From Thiopseudomonas sp. (GTDB lineage: Bacteria; Pseudomonadota; Gammaproteobacteria; Pseudomonadales; Pseudomonadaceae), in contig JALOAC010000032.1 in assembly GCA_023228985.1 (NCBI GenBank), forward strand, positions 1 to 23,090: a stretch of 23,090 nucleotides of DNA. The letters are read 5' to 3'. The notes under the pieces are model-generated. The model was not told the origin of the DNA and did not search any database. It saw only the letters and a program-made list of their open reading frames with translations. Both the position numbers and the translations under genes were made by a program. This document shows positions 14,653 through 22,532 of the stretch, piece by piece; within the stretch, counting starts at the first letter, position 1, and each line of letters starts with the position of its first letter.

Positions 14653-16917
14653 ATGCTAAATAGACTCAGCATCCGCACGCGCACCCTACTCGGTTTTGTT
14701 TTGGTGTTAATTATTGGTATTGGTGCGCTGCTACCGCAGTTCCTCAATACGTTGGACAAGCAAGCTGCTTACCACGAAAACCTATACATCGAGGGTTTAC
14801 AAGCTGCTGTACAGGAGCAAATAGGCACTCAACGCACACAAGCGCTTAATCTTGCCGCTGCTATAGCCAACCAACCCAGCTTGCAATATTTCTTTGCTCA
14901 GCGCGATCGCCAAGCGCTCCTCGATGAGCTTCTGCCAACATTCAAGTACTTGCAAAAAAACGCAGGCATTGAGCAGATGCAGTTTCACTTAGCCCCCGCA
15001 ACTTCATTTTTACGCCTACATGATCCCGATAAATTTGACGATGATCTGTCCAGTTTTCGCCGCACAGTAGTTGAAACTAATACCCAGAAAAAAGAAGTTT
15101 CTGGGCTTGAATCTGGCGTCGCTGGTTTAGGTATCCGTGGCGTGGTGCCCGTGTTTTGGGAAGGCAGACACCTAGGTAGTTTTGAGCTGGGTTTGTCTAT
15201 GCGCCAAGCGTTCGTCGACACCTTTAAAACTAATCACCATGCTGACATCGGTATTTTGCGCCCCGATGGCAGCAGCTTTAAACCGCTGATTACCACCTGG
15301 CAAGGTGACAGCATGTTCAGCACCTCTGAACTACAAAGGGTGATGAACGGCGAAACCGTTAGCCAGCGCATAGAGTCGGATGGCAAGCAAATCCTTGCCA
15401 CAGCGGCACCTTTAACAGATTTTAGCGGTAGCATTATCGCTGCAGTCACTGTCTATACTGATCGCTCCGCCAGTGCCGCTGCCTTTAATGAAACCGTGGT
15501 AAGCACAATCATCATCGCCTTGGTGGTTTTATTTGTCGGCTTATTGGTTGCTTGGTTAATTGCGCGCAGTATTACCAATCCAATTATTCGTTTAACCGAG
15601 GCCCTGCGTAACATTGCAGAAGGCGAGCAAGACTTGCGCCTACGTCTGCCAGTGGTCGGAGACGATGAGCTGACTCAGGTTGCCAAACTATTTAACACCT
15701 TTGTTGGCAAAGTTGAGCACACCGTCTTGCGCGTTCTGGAACATCTAGGTGTGCTGGGCTCAAGAACTGAATACAGCTTCCGCATGACGGGCGAAGCCTT
15801 TGAAGTATCACAGAGCCAACAAGTTAAAACCCAAGAAGTCTCTGCGGCCATGAACGAGATGTCTGCCACGGCGATGGAAATTGCACAGAACGCAACCAGC
15901 ACCGCTGAAGCCACTGAGCTGGTCGAAACCAGTTCGGTAGAAGGCAGTAAGGCGGTTAACCATGGCAGCCAAGCGATGCTGAGCTTGGCAGAAAACGTCA
16001 TGCAAGCCAGTAGCAGTATTCAAACCCTAGATGAATACAGTAAAAACATTGGCTCGATTCTAGATGTGATTACCGGTATTTCTGAGCAAACCAACCTGCT
16101 CGCCCTCAACGCTGCTATTGAAGCCGCCCGCGCTGGTGAGCATGGTCGTGGCTTTGCGGTGGTCGCTGATGAAGTACGTCAGTTGGCGCAGCGCTCCAAG
16201 CTGGCCACCACAGAAATTCATGAAATGATTGTGCAGCTGCAAGAAGGTGTATCACAGTCTGTTGCGCTGATGGAGCAAAGCCAAGATCAAGCCACCTCTG
16301 TGGCGCAGTCTTCAGAAATGATGCAAAGCGCACTGAATGAAATTACCTCAGCCATCGCACGCGTTAGCGATATGAGCGCGCAAATCGCCTCGGCTGCGGA
16401 AGAGCAAACCAGCGTAGCGGAAGATATTAACCGTAACCTTGTGAGCATTAACGACGGCGCGGTGGTCGCGGTGGATCACTCATCCAATATCAGTTCTGCA
16501 ACCAGCGATATGGGCGGCACTATTGGTGAACTCATGTCCGAAATGCGCGCTTTTAAAGTTGATATTCCGGTGCAGGTTGAGCTGGCGATGGCCAAAAGTG
16601 CACACAGCGCTTGGCGCGTGCGGATCAGAAGTTTCCTGGACGGTCGTGCCTCATTAGATCTCGCCGAAGCCACCAGCCACAATGATTGTGATTTAGGTGT
16701 TTGGTGCCGCAGCAATGGCGCACAATTTGCTGCGATGCCTGCTTTCCAAGAACTGCAAAAACCGCATGAGCGTCTGCATAAGTTGATTCAGGATATTATT
16801 AAAGCCAAGCAACAAGGTAATGAGCAAGACGCTGAACGCATGTACGAAGATGTTGAGCTGTATTCAGAGGAAATCATCGGCCTGCTTAACCGCTTGATTA
16901 GCGAAGTGAGCCACTAA
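14653..16917 (+). CDS. Cache-type methyl-accepting chemoreceptor with C-terminal zinc-binding CZB domain
   Basis: A 754-residue transmembrane receptor. TM1 is about 11-31. The periplasmic domain (about 35-280) resembles the dCache_3 type, with FHLAPATSFLRLHDPDKF, SGLESGVAGLGIRGVVPVF and GSFELGL. TM2 is about 283-304, followed by HAMP (about 305-358). The signalling domain carries the canonical tip EQTNLLALNAAIEAARAG (478-495). The CZB domain spans about 640-750, with HSAW (His651), HNDCDLGVW (His676, Cys679) and PHERLH (His705, His709); three His plus one Cys bind zinc in known CZB domains, some of which sense hypochlorous acid or zinc. A sigma-28 promoter upstream places it in the flagellar regulon. 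AAGGGA is present about 14 bases before the ATG, a slightly long spacing. The periplasmic ligand is unknown. Confidence 0.93.
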   Translation: MLNRLSIRTRTLLGFVLVLIIGIGALLPQFLNTLDKQAAYHENLYIEGLQAAVQEQIGTQRTQALNLAAAIANQPSLQYFFAQRDRQALLDELLPTFKYLQKNAGIEQMQFHLAPATSFLRLHDPDKFDDDLSSFRRTVVETNTQKKEVSGLESGVAGLGIRGVVPVFWEGRHLGSFELGLSMRQAFVDTFKTNHHADIGILRPDGSSFKPLITTWQGDSMFSTSELQRVMNGETVSQRIESDGKQILATAAPLTDFSGSIIAAVTVYTDRSASAAAFNETVVSTIIIALVVLFVGLLVAWLIARSITNPIIRLTEALRNIAEGEQDLRLRLPVVGDDELTQVAKLFNTFVGKVEHTVLRVLEHLGVLGSRTEYSFRMTGEAFEVSQSQQVKTQEVSAAMNEMSATAMEIAQNATSTAEATELVETSSVEGSKAVNHGSQAMLSLAENVMQASSSIQTLDEYSKNIGSILDVITGISEQTNLLALNAAIEAARAGEHGRGFAVVADEVRQLAQRSKLATTEIHEMIVQLQEGVSQSVALMEQSQDQATSVAQSSEMMQSALNEITSAIARVSDMSAQIASAAEEQTSVAEDINRNLVSINDGAVVAVDHSSNISSATSDMGGTIGELMSEMRAFKVDIPVQVELAMAKSAHSAWRVRIRSFLDGRASLDLAEATSHNDCDLGVWCRSNGAQFAAMPAFQELQKPHERLHKLIQDIIKAKQQGNEQDAERMYEDVELYSEEIIGLLNRLISEVSH

Positions 16918-16921
16918 ATTA

Positions 16922-17257
16922 CATAGGCTTGGTCTTTGAACTGGCTGAAGGTCCTATCGCGCAAGAGTTGCGCTCCTACAGTAAAGTGGTCTGGTCTAAG
17001 GGTTGGACACAGTTCTGGTTGGTACGGCTCTTGTGGGAGCGCATCTTATGCGCGATTGGGGTTAATCCTAACGCCTAACCATGCAGTGATAGTCCGCATC
17101 GCCCAGAAACCTGGCTTCAACAAGCCTTGCCAGCAAACGTTTGCATAAGCTTAGCTTTTGAGCTGGCTGAAGGTCCTATCGCGCAAGAGTTGCGCTCCTA
17201 CAGTAAAGTGGTCTGGTCTAAGGGCTGGACACAGTTCTGGTTGGTACGGCTCTTGTG
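16922..17257. repeat. 114-bp direct duplication carrying REP units
   Basis: Bases 16922-17035 and 17144-17257 are direct repeats at a constant offset of 222, with only about six differences visible. Each copy contains an inverted REP unit (16956-16980 and 17178-17202). A direct REP unit at 17032-17056 begins at the end of copy 1, so the first inverted unit and this one form a facing REP pair. Copy 2 diverges right at that point and lacks the direct unit. Bases 16918-17350 contain no credible gene. The region separates two convergent genes (the chemoreceptor and fbpA). Confidence 0.85.
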
Positions 17258-17284
17258 TGACTTGACTTGCAGGGAACCAAGATA

Positions 17285-17320
17285 AGGCTGTGGCAGTGAA
17301 TTTAAATTTGCACACAGCCT
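17285..17320 (-). terminator. Hairpin at the 3' end of fbpA
   Basis: AGGCTGTG (17285-17292) pairs with CACAGCCT (17313-17320); the loop contains the AT palindrome AATTTAAATT. It lies about 30 bases past the fbpA stop. No strong T-run follows on either strand, so it may be a weak or bidirectional terminator between convergent genes. Confidence 0.4.
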
Positions 17321-17350
17321 AATCTCAGTGTTCATTACTTAATTTACTGC

Positions 17351-18361
17351 TTAACGCCAGCCAGCACGATCCATCAAGCGTATTGCTTCAGCTTGGCGCT
17401 TACCGGCAACCTCAACTGGAATGCTGTCTGCTTTAAACTCGCCCCAAGCAGCAACCTCAGGATCGATTTCGGCAGCTGGGCTGGCAGGAAACTCCATATT
17501 GGCGCTAGCAAAGAAATGTTGCGCTTGCGCACCGGTCATCCACTCGAGCAGCTTTTTCGCTGCTGCTGCATTGGGTGCGTTTTTGGTAATTCCAGCACCC
17601 GAAAGATTCACGTGAACACCACGGTCTTGCTGGTTAGGCCAGAATATTTTTACTTTCAAATCAGCCTGTTCTTGACTCAAACGACCGTAATAATAGGTAT
17701 TCACCACGCCCACATCGCACTGACCGGCATCAATTGCCTTCAGCAAAGCGGTATCATCAGAGAACGGATCGGTCGCTAAGTTACCCACCCAGGCACGTAC
17801 CAATTGCTCAGTTTTCTCTGCGCCATGAGTTTCAATAAAGGTGGCGGTCAGTGACTGGTTGTACACTTTTTTACTGGTACGCAAGCACAAACGGCCTTTC
17901 CACTTTTCATCAGCCAGTGCTTCATAGGTGCTCAACTCATCTGGGTTGACGCGCTCAGTAGAATAGACAATGGTACGCGCACGCAGGGATAAGCCTGTCC
18001 AGCTATCGGTGCTAGAGCGGTATTGGCTGGGAATATTCGCCTTGATTACGTCTGAGCTATAAGGCTGCAAAATACCCATTTGCTCAGCCTGCCATAAGTT
18101 GCCCGCATCCACAGTAATCAGCATATCGGCTGGAGTATTCGCACCTTCCGCTTTCAAACGCGCCATCAGTGGTGCTTCTTTATCGGTGATGTATTTGATT
18201 TGCACACCGGTTTCGGCAGTGTATTGATCAAAAACAGGCTTGATCAGGCTTTCTATTCTGGATGAATAAACAACAATCTCATCACTGGCAAAAGCCTGAC
18301 CTGATACTGCAGCTGCAGTGGCCATAGTGATAGCGGTAAGAAGGGGAGTACGAATTTGCAT
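17351..18361 (-). CDS. fbpA: Ferric-iron ABC transporter periplasmic binding protein (FbpA/HitA type)
   Basis: A 336-residue exported protein that should bind ferric iron in the periplasm. The signal peptide is residues 1 to about 25, with a hydrophobic core and cleavage after AFA. The mature start DEIVVYSSRIESL is typical of FbpA/FutA proteins. NTYYYGRL (Tyr223-Tyr225) supplies the paired tyrosines that ligate iron, and Tyr32 is the usual N-lobe tyrosine. The closing segment EFPASPAAEIDPEVAAWGEF also fits the family. GAGG about six bases before the ATG is a good ribosome binding site. A Fur-like box 76 bases upstream supports iron repression. The matching FbpB permease and FbpC ATPase are not adjacent: downstream are repeats and a convergent receptor gene. 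It is transcribed alone, divergently from bioB. Confidence 0.9.
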   Translation of the reverse strand: MQIRTPLLTAITMATAAAVSGQAFASDEIVVYSSRIESLIKPVFDQYTAETGVQIKYITDKEAPLMARLKAEGANTPADMLITVDAGNLWQAEQMGILQPYSSDVIKANIPSQYRSSTDSWTGLSLRARTIVYSTERVNPDELSTYEALADEKWKGRLCLRTSKKVYNQSLTATFIETHGAEKTEQLVRAWVGNLATDPFSDDTALLKAIDAGQCDVGVVNTYYYGRLSQEQADLKVKIFWPNQQDRGVHVNLSGAGITKNAPNAAAAKKLLEWMTGAQAQHFFASANMEFPASPAAEIDPEVAAWGEFKADSIPVEVAGKRQAEAIRLMDRAGWR

Positions 18362-18436
18362 GGCAACCTCGAAGGTATGGAGTGATTTGAGTACGCATAC
18401 GTTTTGCGCTTATAAGCACTTATTGGAAAACACCTA

Positions 18437-18455
18437 AATGATAGTGAATCTCATT
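18437..18455. promoter_or_regulatory. Fur box upstream of fbpA
   Basis: AATGATAGTGAATCTCATT is a near-palindrome that matches Pseudomonas-type Fur sites (AATGATAATGATTCTCATT) at 17 of 19 positions. It lies 76 bases before the fbpA start codon and 121 bases before bioB, so its main target is most likely fbpA. Confidence 0.8.
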
Positions 18456-18496
18456 ACATATTACAATACAGAATTTTAAAATGCGCATTCACACAC

Positions 18497-18526
18497 TGTA
18501 AACTTACAAAATAATCTAGGTTGACA
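18497..18526. promoter_or_regulatory. BirA-type biotin operator upstream of bioB
   Basis: TGTAAACT (18497-18504), a 14-base spacer, and GGTTGACA (18519-18526) match the BirA operator TGTAAACC-N14 to N16-GGTTTACA with one mismatch in each arm. The right arm overlaps the -35 of the bioB promoter, so biotinyl-AMP-bound BirA would block RNA polymerase. Confidence 0.8.
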
Positions 18527-18549
18527 TAGAACAGTTTTTAACTGAAAAT
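18521..18549 (+). promoter_or_regulatory. Sigma-70 promoter of bioB
   Basis: A perfect -35 TTGACA at 18521-18526, a 17-base spacer, and a moderate -10 GAAAAT at 18544-18549. Transcription would start near 18556, giving a leader of about 20 bases that includes the AAGGA ribosome binding site just before the bioB ATG. Confidence 0.6.
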
Positions 18550-18575
18550 TTCGCGTCAACCTCAAGGATGCCATT

Positions 18576-19625
18576 ATGTTTACATTACGCCACGATTGGA
18601 CACTCGATGAGGTCCTTACATTACTGCAACAACCCTTTAACGACCTGCTTTTTCAGGCGCAACAAGCGCACCGACAACACTTTGATGCCAATCGCGTACA
18701 GGTTTCTACGCTGCTGTCGATTAAAACAGGTGCGTGCCCTGAGGACTGCAAATATTGCCCGCAATCAGGTCATTACAATACCGAGCTAGAAAAAGAAAAA
18801 CTCCTTGAGGTGCAACAGGTGCTGCACGAGGCGCAACAAGCCAAGGCGCAAGGGGCCACCCGGTTCTGTATGGGCGCAGCCTGGAAGCATCCCAGCAAAA
18901 AAGACATGCCCTATGTGCTGGAAATGGTTAAAGGTGTCAGAGCATTAGGGCTGGAAACCTGCATGACACTGGGTAAGCTCGATGAGCAACAAACCAAAGA
19001 ACTAGCTGATGCTGGACTGGATTATTACAACCACAACCTAGACACCTCGCCTGAGTTTTATAACCAGATTATTACGACGCGCAGCTATGCAGATCGCCTG
19101 CAAACGCTCAATTATGTGCGCGAGTCAGGTATGAAAATCTGCTCCGGCGGAATCCTAGGCATGGGCGAGTCATTGACCGACCGCGCCAAACTGCTGATTG
19201 AGCTGGCTAATTTGCCGGAACACCCGGAAAGCGTGCCTATTAATATGCTGGTTAAAGTGCCGGGCACACCCTTGGCCGATGCTGAAGATATTGATCCTTT
19301 CGATTTTATCCGCATGCTGGCCGTGGCGCGGATTATGTTGCCAAAAAGCCATGTGCGCCTGTCTGCTGGGCGTGAGCAAATGAACGACCAGATGCAAGCA
19401 CTTGCCTTTTTAGCCGGTGCGAATTCTATTTTTTATGGTGACAAGCTGCTAACTACAGGCAATCCACAGGCTGAACGTGATCGCGACCTGTTTGCCCGTT
19501 TAGGTATTCAACCCGAGCAGCGCCACGTTCACAGCGACGAGTCGCATGCCGCAGCTATTGAGCAGTCCGTGCTAGAGCAACGTAATTCCAACTTGTTTTA
19601 CAACGCAGCCGAGCAAAGAGCATGA
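18576..19625 (+). CDS. bioB: Biotin synthase BioB
   Basis: A 349-residue radical-SAM enzyme that inserts sulfur into dethiobiotin to form biotin, the last step of the pathway. The [4Fe-4S] cluster motif is Cys54-x3-Cys58-x2-Cys61 in GACPEDCKYCPQ. The ligands of the sulfur-donating [2Fe-2S] cluster are also present: Cys98, Cys129, Cys189 and Arg261, each one residue later than in E. coli BioB. YNHNLDTSPEFY is the usual substrate-site segment. The start is set by AAGGA about eight bases upstream. An operator and promoter directly upstream suggest biotin control through BirA. It is the first gene of the bioBFHC set. A repeat-containing gap of 178 bp follows before bioF, longer than expected inside an operon. 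Confidence 0.97.
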   Translation: MFTLRHDWTLDEVLTLLQQPFNDLLFQAQQAHRQHFDANRVQVSTLLSIKTGACPEDCKYCPQSGHYNTELEKEKLLEVQQVLHEAQQAKAQGATRFCMGAAWKHPSKKDMPYVLEMVKGVRALGLETCMTLGKLDEQQTKELADAGLDYYNHNLDTSPEFYNQIITTRSYADRLQTLNYVRESGMKICSGGILGMGESLTDRAKLLIELANLPEHPESVPINMLVKVPGTPLADAEDIDPFDFIRMLAVARIMLPKSHVRLSAGREQMNDQMQALAFLAGANSIFYGDKLLTTGNPQAERDRDLFARLGIQPEQRHVHSDESHAAAIEQSVLEQRNSNLFYNAAEQRA

Positions 19626-19672
19626 CCGCAGGTCTTGCGATACGAACCCTAGTACGGCTGTGCAAAGACTCT

Positions 19673-19713
19673 TATAGGAGCGCAACTTTGTGGGAGCGCA
19701 ACTTTTGCGCGAT
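19673..19713 (+). repeat. REP element between bioB and bioF
   Basis: A complete direct unit at 19689-19713 (head TGTGGGAGC, core GCAACTTTTGC, tail GCGAT) is preceded at 19673-19688 by a truncated copy (TATAGGAGCGCAACTT), as if one unit had partly duplicated. From about 19757, bases CGCCCAGAAGCTGG with AACAGGC resemble 17099-17125 in the other repeat region, so repeat-derived sequence seems to extend up to the bioF start. Confidence 0.75.
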
Positions 19714-19803
19714 TAAAACACGAACCCAACACCTGACGAGCCTGCCGGCACGCTCATGTCGCCCAGAAGCTGGATTCCAACAGGCTTATGCCTGTCCCAA
19801 GCT

Positions 19804-20970
19804 ATGAAAAACTTTAACCTCGCCAAACGCCTGGCGCAGCAACAAGCAGCACAGCTTTATCGCCGACCGGTATGCCTTGAAAGCCCTCAGGGCGTACAGA
19901 TTCGCATCCAAGGGCGCGAATATCTGTCTTTTGCCAGCAACGACTACCTTGGTTTAGCCAATCACCCTGACGTAGTCGCTGCTCTGCAACAAGGGGCAGC
20001 AACTTGGGGTGTAGGCGGTGGTGCAGCGCACTTGGTCACCGGCCATCTTTTGCCCCACCAGCAACTAGAAGAAGCGCTGGCACACTGGACTGGCCGTGAG
20101 CGCGCTTTGCTATTTAGCAGCGGTTATCAAGCTAACCTGGCCGTGATCTCTGCCCTGCTTGGCAGTGGCGATACCCTGCTACATGACCGCCTTAATCACG
20201 CTTCATTGTTAGATGCAGGCCGTTTATCAGGGGCGCGTTTTTCACGCTACTTGCATAATGACATGGACAGCCTTAGTACTCGTTTAAGCCGTGCACGCGG
20301 CAACACTCTGATTGCTACCGATGGCGTATTCAGTATGGATGGTGATCTAGCGCCTTTACCTGATATTTGCCGCCTCGCGCAACAACAGGACGCTTGGGTC
20401 ATGGTCGATGATGCTCATGGCTTAGGCGTGCTCGGCAAAACCGGCGCTGGCTCATTGGAGCTCTTTAATCTATCCAGCCAAGAGGTTCCCGTACTCATGG
20501 GTACGCTAGGTAAAGCCTTGGGTACCAGCGGTGCGTTTATTGCCGGCAGCCACGAATTAATTGAGGCACTGATACAGTTTGCGCGCCCGTATATTTACAG
20601 TACCAGCAGCTCACCGGCTTTGGCTTGTGCCACCCTGGAGAGTCTGCGCATCGTGCAAAAAGAACACTGGCGACGCCAACATCTGCAGCAATTAATTGCA
20701 CTGTTTCGCCAAGGTGCGCAGACACTGGGACTGCAGTTGATGCCCAGCACAACGGCAATTCAACCGATACTCATTGGTGACAGCGCACAAGCCATGCGGC
20801 TTGCACAACAATTACAAGAACATGACCTGTGGATTACCGCAATTCGCCCACCCACTGTGCCCAATAGCAGCGCCCGTTTACGCATTACCCTCAGCGCCGC
20901 CCACAGCACAGCCCATATTGAGCGTCTGTTAGAAACATTGGCGAAAATACTGCCAAGGGACCAAGAATAA
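19804..20970 (+). CDS. bioF: 8-amino-7-oxononanoate synthase BioF
   Basis: A 388-residue PLP enzyme that condenses pimeloyl thioester with alanine to give 8-amino-7-oxononanoate. Visible residues are the PLP lysine Lys237 in GTLGKALGTSGAF, Asp202/Asp203 and His205 in VDDAHGLG, His132 in RLNHASLLD, and the glycine-rich WGVGGGAAHLVTGH. I chose the ATG at 19804 (MKNFNLAKRL), which gives the usual family N-terminus. An in-frame ATG at 19756 would add 16 residues encoded by repeat-like sequence and is rejected. No clear ribosome binding site precedes 19804, so translation may be weak or coupled by other means. It is followed by bioH after 35 bp (to the ATG at 21006). Confidence 0.95.
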   Translation: MKNFNLAKRLAQQQAAQLYRRPVCLESPQGVQIRIQGREYLSFASNDYLGLANHPDVVAALQQGAATWGVGGGAAHLVTGHLLPHQQLEEALAHWTGRERALLFSSGYQANLAVISALLGSGDTLLHDRLNHASLLDAGRLSGARFSRYLHNDMDSLSTRLSRARGNTLIATDGVFSMDGDLAPLPDICRLAQQQDAWVMVDDAHGLGVLGKTGAGSLELFNLSSQEVPVLMGTLGKALGTSGAFIAGSHELIEALIQFARPYIYSTSSSPALACATLESLRIVQKEHWRRQHLQQLIALFRQGAQTLGLQLMPSTTAIQPILIGDSAQAMRLAQQLQEHDLWITAIRPPTVPNSSARLRITLSAAHSTAHIERLLETLAKILPRDQE

Positions 20971-21005
20971 GTGACCCTTTATAAACAAGCAGCCAACTAT
21001 CGAGC

Positions 21006-21737
21006 ATGGTCATGACTAAGCAGACATTAATCCTCTTGCCCGGCTGGGGACTCAGCAGCACTACGCTGCAACCCTTAGCTGAACTACTAGCGCGCGATCT
21101 GAGCGTAGAAATACGCGCACTGCCGGATTTTAGCCAAGTCGATTGGTTAACACAGTTGGAACAAGAACTGCCCGATAACTGCTGGCTCGCGGGCTGGTCA
21201 TTGGGTGGAATGTTGGCAACGCTGTTAGTCAGCCGTCAACCTGAGCGCTATGCGGGTCTAATTACTCTAGGCAGCAACGCCAGCTTTGTGGCTCATGCTG
21301 ATTGGCCGCACGCCATGGCTGTTCTTACTTTCTCTGTATTCGCCAAGGCCGTGAAGCACTGCCCCAGCATGGCACTTAAGCGTTTCATCAGCCTGTGCGC
21401 CCAGGGTGATGATCAGCATAAACGGCTTGCCCAACGCCTAGTCGCGCTAAATGAAAATAAAACAAACCCATTAAGTAGTGAAGCGGCCATAGCCGGCCTA
21501 GAAGTGCTAGCCGAGCTGGATAACCGTGCGCCAATAACCGATTATAGCGGCGCACAGCTGCACCTCTTAGCCGAACAAGATGCCCTAGTACCCAGCGCAG
21601 TGCAGAAAGACTTGCAGCAACTGAACCCCCGCGCCAAGGTTGAGCTTATGCCCGGCAGTCACGCTTTTGTGCTCTCTGATGCCCAGCAGGTAGCCGAACG
21701 CATGTTAGATTTTATCCACGAGACTCAGCATGCTTAG
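21006..21737 (+). CDS. bioH: Pimeloyl-ACP methyl ester carboxylesterase BioH
   Basis: A 243-residue alpha/beta hydrolase that removes the methyl group from pimeloyl-ACP methyl ester, ending the BioC/BioH route to the pimelate moiety. The nucleophile is Ser65 in GWSLGG, and Asp192 (EQDALV) and His219 (PGSHAF) complete the triad; LPGWGLSS near the N-terminus supplies the oxyanion-hole region. A second ATG at 21012 (MTKQTL) has better spacing to the GAG at 21002-21004 and may be the true start, giving 241 residues. The stop overlaps bioC by 8 bp, so the esterase and methyltransferase are translationally coupled, matching their successive steps. Confidence 0.93.
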   Translation: MVMTKQTLILLPGWGLSSTTLQPLAELLARDLSVEIRALPDFSQVDWLTQLEQELPDNCWLAGWSLGGMLATLLVSRQPERYAGLITLGSNASFVAHADWPHAMAVLTFSVFAKAVKHCPSMALKRFISLCAQGDDQHKRLAQRLVALNENKTNPLSSEAAIAGLEVLAELDNRAPITDYSGAQLHLLAEQDALVPSAVQKDLQQLNPRAKVELMPGSHAFVLSDAQQVAERMLDFIHETQHA

Positions 21738-22524
21738 TTCAGCTATGCCATTGCACGAAGCCAATCCCATTGCCGCATGTTTTTCGCAAGCGGCCTGCAG
21801 TTACGACAGTGCGGCACACTTACAGCGCGAAGTGGGTCAGCAATTATTACAGCTGTGCCCTTCTGCTCTAGCCGTCCAACACTGGCTCGATCTGGGTTGC
21901 GGCACCGGTTATTTTTCTCAGCAACTGGCGCAGCGTTACCCTCAGGCTCAGGGGTGCGGTGTGGATATCGCCCAAGGCATGTTGCAACATGCTCAGCGAT
22001 TGCGCCCTTATGCGAGTTATTTATGCGCTGATGCGCAAGCATTACCTCTCGTCAGCAACAGTGTGGATTTGATTTTTAGCAGCATGGCTTTGCAATGGTG
22101 TGATGATTTTGCCGCCGTGTTAGCCGAAGCTAAGCGAGTGTTAAAACCCAATGGGATTATGGCGTTTACCAGCGTAGTCGAAGGCACCCTGTACGAGCTA
22201 AAGCACAGTTGGCAGGCGGTCGATAACCAACCGCACATTAATCAGTTTCGTCGCTTTGCGGACTATCAGCGATTGTGTGAGACCAGTGGTTTAAAGGTTG
22301 TGCACTTGCGCTGCCAAACGCTGCAACAGCATTTTTCTAGCGTGCGCGAGCTAAGTCAAAACCTTAAGCAGCTTGGCGCCCACCATGTGCAAACGGGTCG
22401 CAGCAATGGTTTAACCAGTCGCCAACAATATATGAGGCTCAATCAAGCTTACGAACAACAGCGCCAGCCCCAAGGCTTACCCGTAACCTGGCAGATGGTC
22501 TATGCCGTGCTGCAAGCGGTTTAA
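21730..22524 (+). CDS. bioC: Malonyl-ACP O-methyltransferase BioC
   Basis: A 264-residue SAM-dependent methyltransferase that caps malonyl-ACP so that fatty acid synthesis can build the pimeloyl chain of biotin. SAM motif I is LDLGCGTGYFS at 53-63, the acidic residue after strand 2 is in GVDIAQGM, and the later motifs ADAQALPL and FSSMALQWCDD fit BioC. The N-terminus AACFSQAACSYDSAAHLQ is also typical of the family. The start at 21730 overlaps the bioH end by 8 bp and has a GAG about seven bases upstream; the internal ATG at 21745 is less well supported. bioD normally follows in Pseudomonas; here REP elements and an insertion sequence come next. Confidence 0.94.
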   Translation: MLSSAMPLHEANPIAACFSQAACSYDSAAHLQREVGQQLLQLCPSALAVQHWLDLGCGTGYFSQQLAQRYPQAQGCGVDIAQGMLQHAQRLRPYASYLCADAQALPLVSNSVDLIFSSMALQWCDDFAAVLAEAKRVLKPNGIMAFTSVVEGTLYELKHSWQAVDNQPHINQFRRFADYQRLCETSGLKVVHLRCQTLQQHFSSVRELSQNLKQLGAHHVQTGRSNGLTSRQQYMRLNQAYEQQRQPQGLPVTWQMVYAVLQAV

Positions 22525-22532
22525 TTGAATTA

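Noticed and set aside
16922..17257. CRISPR array from the repeated units
   Set aside because: Only two long copies, with REP palindromes inside, no regular 30-40 base spacers and no cas genes nearby.
12633..18361. FbpA as the missing binding protein of the FecCD permease
   Set aside because: FbpA-type proteins work with FbpB/FbpC-type transporters, not FecCD permeases, and the genes are on opposite strands about 3 kb apart with a receptor gene between them.
19756..19803. Upstream ATG as the bioF start
   Set aside because: The added 16 residues come from repeat-like DNA; the ATG at 19804 gives the normal BioF N-terminus.
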